45,635 bases of DNA from Porphyromonadaceae bacterium. GTDB lineage: Bacteria > Bacteroidota > Bacteroidia > Bacteroidales > UBA12481. Positions 42,861 to 45,635 of this stretch are shown piece by piece. Under the pieces are notes generated by a model that saw only the letters and a list, made by a program, of their open reading frames with translations, made no database searches and was not told the DNA's origin. The DNA is taken from NCBI GenBank assembly GCA_007280905.1, contig QYQM01000096.1, positions 1 through 45,635 of the forward strand. Direction: 5' to 3'. The stretch's first letter is position 1. Every line of letters begins with the position of its first letter. The position numbers and the translations under genes are program-made.

Positions 42861-42948
42861 CGTTTTTCAGATATACGGTTGTTCTGCTAAGGTAAACAAT
42901 TGTGCCGGTTTGAAAGCGTTTTGGTCAAGGCAACTGCCGGATAAATTT

Positions 42949-42956
42949 TATCTTTG
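42949..42956 (+). promoter_or_regulatory. Candidate -7 box (TATCTTTG) of mutS
   Basis: TATCTTTG matches TAnnTTTG exactly and lies 20 nt before the mutS ATG. TTTTGG at 42919-42924 could be a -33 box, but the spacing is a few bases too long. Confidence 0.6.
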
Positions 42957-42976
42957 TTCAAATCGAAATCTTAAGG

Positions 42977-45595
42977 ATGGCCTTAAACGAACCACTGGTC
43001 GACACACCGCTGATGAAGCAATACATGGCGGTCAAGCATAAATACCCCGATGCGGTTTTGCTGTTTCGGGTAGGGGATTTTTATGAAACTTTTTCGGAAG
43101 ATGCGATTAAGGCATCCAGGATACTGGGTATCACACTCACCCGGCGGGCGAACGGTGCGGCCTCCTTTGTAGAGTTGGCCGGATTCCCGTTCCATGCCCT
43201 CGACACCTACCTTCCGAAACTAGTGAGGGCCGGGGAGCGTGTGGCGATTTGCGAGCAGCTCGAAGATCCGAAGCTGACTAAAAAGATCGTCAAAAGAGGG
43301 GTTACTGAGTTGATTACCCCTGGGGTGTCGATCAACGACCAGATACTGGAACATAAGGAAAACAACTTTCTTGCGGCAGTTCATATCGAACGTCAGATGG
43401 CCGGGGTCTCCTTTATGGATATCTCTACCGGTGAGTTTGTTACGGCCGAGGGTTCGTTTGAATATGTCGATAAGCTTCTGAATAACTTTGCTCCGAAAGA
43501 GGTTCTGTTTGAACGCGGAAAGGAAAAGCTATTTGAGAATTATTTCGGATATAAGTTTTATACCTATAAGCTGGATGACTGGATTTTCACCGCAGATGCC
43601 GCTCAGGAAAGGCTTCTGCGGCAGTTTGAAACAACCTCATTAAAGGGCTTTGGCATTGCAAACATGGAGTATGCCACGATCTCGGCCGGGGCGGTTCTTC
43701 ATTATCTTGATCTTACGCAACATGAGCGGACCAAACATATCCAGTCGATTTCGAGGATTGAAGAAGATAATTTTGTATGGCTTGATAAATTCACCATCCG
43801 GAACCTTGAACTGTTTCAGTCGATCAATGAGGGCGGAAAAACCCTGATTGATGTGATCGACCAGACCATTTCTCCAATCGGGGCCAGGATGCTGAAACGA
43901 TGGATGGCATTGCCATTGAAAGAGATACAGCTCCTGAATGAGCGATTCAATGTGGTCGAATATTTTCTGAAGCATTCCGATTTCCGGGAGCATATCGAGG
44001 ATCAGATCCGTCATATTGGCGATCTGGAGCGGTTAATCTCCAAAGCGGCAGTGGCGAGGATCAGTCCGAGGGAAGTTGTTCAACTGAGGTTTGCCTTATC
44101 GGCAATCGAACCGGTAAAGCTTGCCTGTGAATCTTCGGATGATGCCACACTTCGCCGTATCGGGGAGCAGCTGAATCCTTGCCGTACCATCCGCGACCGC
44201 ATCGAAAAGGAACTGGTGGTTGATGCACCGAACCAGGTGGGAAAAGGACGGGTGATTACCGCAGGTGTGCTGGCAGATCTAGATGAACTGCGGGATATGG
44301 CCTATTCAGGAAAAGATTATCTGGCGAATCTGCAGGAGCGCGAAAGTATCCGCACGGGGATCTCCTCTTTGAAGGTCGGTTTTAATAACATATTCGGATA
44401 TTATTTTGAGGTAAGGAATTTGCACAAGGAGAAGGTGCCGCCGGAATGGACCCGCAAACAAACCCTGGTTGGAGCCGAACGATATATCAATGAAGAGCTT
44501 AAAGAGTATGAAACCAAGATCCTTGGTGCTGAAGAGAGGATCCTTGAGATAGAGACACGGTTATTTAATGATCTCGTGGTTGCCTTATCGGATTACATCA
44601 CCCCGGTTCAGCTGGATGCCCGGTTAATTGCAACGCTGGATGTGCTTCGGTCGTTTGCTTCCATTGCCCTTTCCAACCAGTATATCCGGCCCACACTAAC
44701 GGAGGAGAATGTGCTGGAAATCCACCAGGGCCGTCATCCCGTGATTGAAAAACAGTTGCCGACAGGCGAGGAATATATCGCCAATGATCTATATCTCGAT
44801 ACGGATACCCAGCAAATTATCATCATAACTGGTCCGAATATGGCCGGTAAATCTGCCCTGCTTCGCCAAACGGCACTTATCGTGCTTTTAGCTCAGATTG
44901 GTTGCTTTGTTCCGGCTGAATCGGCCACCGTAGGCATTGTCGACAAGATATTTACCCGCGTGGGAGCGTCCGATAACCTTTCATTGGGTGAATCCACTTT
45001 TATGGTAGAGATGACAGAGGCCGCCAGTATTATCAATAACCTTTCGCCGAGATCCCTGATTCTGTTCGATGAACTCGGACGGGGCACCAGTACCTATGAT
45101 GGCATCTCCATTGCCTGGTCGATCGTGGAATATATCCATGAGCATCCCACAGCAAGAGCAAAGACTCTGTTTGCCACCCATTACCACGAACTGAACGAAA
45201 TGGAAGAATCCTTCAAAAGGGTCAAAAATTATAATGTTTCGGTAAGGGAACTTGATAACAAAGTTATTTTCCTGCGTAAACTCGTGAGAGGCGGCAGTGA
45301 GCACAGTTTTGGTATCCACGTGGCCCGGATGGCCGGAATGCCAAAATCCATTGTCGGTCGGGCCAACGAAATCCTTAAGGAGTTGGAATCTTCACATCGG
45401 ACCGAATTGACGAAGGAACCTGTTAAAGAGCTGGCCAGCCACCGCGAAGGCCTGCAGCTCTCCTTTTTCCAGCTGGATGATCCTGTTCTGAAACAGATCC
45501 GCGATGAGATCGTCAAGCTTGATATCAACAATCTTACGCCGATGGAGGCGCTGAATAAGCTGAATGACATTAAGAGGATTACGGGACTCAAATAA
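42977..45595 (+). CDS. mutS: DNA mismatch repair protein MutS
   Basis: MutS recognises mismatches and small loops and starts repair with MutL. The protein has 872 residues. The mismatch-binding Phe-X-Glu motif is FYE (35-37) in [14 protein letters not shown]. The connector, lever and clamp domains follow (about 130-560). The ATPase has Walker A GPNMAGKS (619-626), the segment [14 protein letters not shown], and Walker [17 protein letters not shown] (Asp698 region), ending with FATHYHEL. The C terminus has the helix-turn-helix dimer region ([11 protein letters not shown]) and a MutL/clamp-like [11 protein letters not shown]. Length is normal, so it is MutS1 and not a MutS2. A tandem heptamer array begins three bases past the stop. 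Confidence 0.98.
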   Translation: MALNEPLVDTPLMKQYMAVKHKYPDAVLLFRVGDFYETFSEDAIKASRILGITLTRRANGAASFVELAGFPFHALDTYLPKLVRAGERVAICEQLEDPKLTKKIVKRGVTELITPGVSINDQILEHKENNFLAAVHIERQMAGVSFMDISTGEFVTAEGSFEYVDKLLNNFAPKEVLFERGKEKLFENYFGYKFYTYKLDDWIFTADAAQERLLRQFETTSLKGFGIANMEYATISAGAVLHYLDLTQHERTKHIQSISRIEEDNFVWLDKFTIRNLELFQSINEGGKTLIDVIDQTISPIGARMLKRWMALPLKEIQLLNERFNVVEYFLKHSDFREHIEDQIRHIGDLERLISKAAVARISPREVVQLRFALSAIEPVKLACESSDDATLRRIGEQLNPCRTIRDRIEKELVVDAPNQVGKGRVITAGVLADLDELRDMAYSGKDYLANLQERESIRTGISSLKVGFNNIFGYYFEVRNLHKEKVPPEWTRKQTLVGAERYINEELKEYETKILGAEERILEIETRLFNDLVVALSDYITPVQLDARLIATLDVLRSFASIALSNQYIRPTLTEENVLEIHQGRHPVIEKQLPTGEEYIANDLYLDTDTQQIIIITGPNMAGKSALLRQTALIVLLAQIGCFVPAESATVGIVDKIFTRVGASDNLSLGESTFMVEMTEAASIINNLSPRSLILFDELGRGTSTYDGISIAWSIVEYIHEHPTARAKTLFATHYHELNEMEESFKRVKNYNVSVRELDNKVIFLRKLVRGGSEHSFGIHVARMAGMPKSIVGRANEILKELESSHRTELTKEPVKELASHREGLQLSFFQLDDPVLKQIRDEIVKLDINNLTPMEALNKLNDIKRITGLK

Positions 45596-45598
45596 AGA

Positions 45599-45635
45599 AA
45601 GGCTCAAGGCTCAAGGCTCAAGGCTCAAGGCTCAA
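45599..45635 (+). repeat. AAGGCTC tandem heptamers after mutS (cut by window edge)
   Basis: Five perfect copies of AAGGCTC plus AA run to the end of the window, starting three bases after the mutS stop. The same unit occurs at the namZ stop (9041). Confidence 0.95.

Overview
The window looks like a chromosome segment of a Bacteroidetes (Bacteroidales-like) bacterium of moderate GC. The evidence is the gene content (Porin_10-type porin, fused SecDF, DUF5916 and DUF1573 proteins, TolC-type operons, LolD and LolC/E-type genes), the -7 promoter boxes of the form TAnnTTTG in front of many genes, and the scarcity of Shine-Dalgarno sequences. Most genes are core household functions. Accessory or decaying DNA is confined to a few spots.

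Layout. Positions 1-636: 3' end of a 23S rRNA, 5S rRNA and a strong terminator. 652-3166 (+): outer-membrane porin and a Nudix hydrolase. 3144-7804 (-): LolC/E-type permease, then gatE and gatD. 7839-9053 (+): NamZ-type exo-muramidase. 9272-10179: a broken FISUMP gene followed by a cluster of GTAG-headed hairpin repeats. 10217-12101 (-): DUF1573 protein and aminotransferase. 12253-14895 (+): valS, followed by tandem octamers and a glutamine synthetase remnant (to 15522). 15532-17345 (-): nadC and a BrkB-type membrane protein. 17432-21193 (+): a very large sensor histidine kinase. 21195-24781 (-): rluB-like pseudouridine synthase, era, der and a lipoprotein. 24882-26279 (+): glmM. 26380-30767 (+): tripartite efflux operon (adaptor, MacB-like permease, TolC). 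30894-36729 (+): secDF, tatA and a DUF5916 protein. 36784-38199 (+): lolD and trmN6. 38460-41366: an accessory patch with two AT-rich orphan secreted proteins, a truncated IS256-family element and a second hairpin-repeat pair. 41523-42860 (-): saccharopine dehydrogenase family protein. 42977-45595 (+): mutS.

How the genes work together. GatE and GatD form the archaeal-type amidotransferase that converts Glu-tRNA(Gln) to Gln-tRNA(Gln). Their presence in a bacterial chromosome is the most striking gene-level observation. Der and Era act in ribosome assembly and the RluB-like enzyme modifies rRNA. SecDF and TatA serve protein export, and the LolC/E-type permease with LolD serves lipoprotein release. 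The adaptor-permease-TolC operon forms an export machine whose ATPase is not in the operon.

The most unusual non-coding structure is the repeat content. Two families of REP-like hairpins both begin with GTAG, and one family shows a compensatory base change. Several 7-8 bp tandem repeats sit directly on stop codons (valS, namZ) or touch a start codon (era). I found no CRISPR array, prophage, defence island or tRNA gene. All calls come from reading the sequence and family knowledge; no database search was run.
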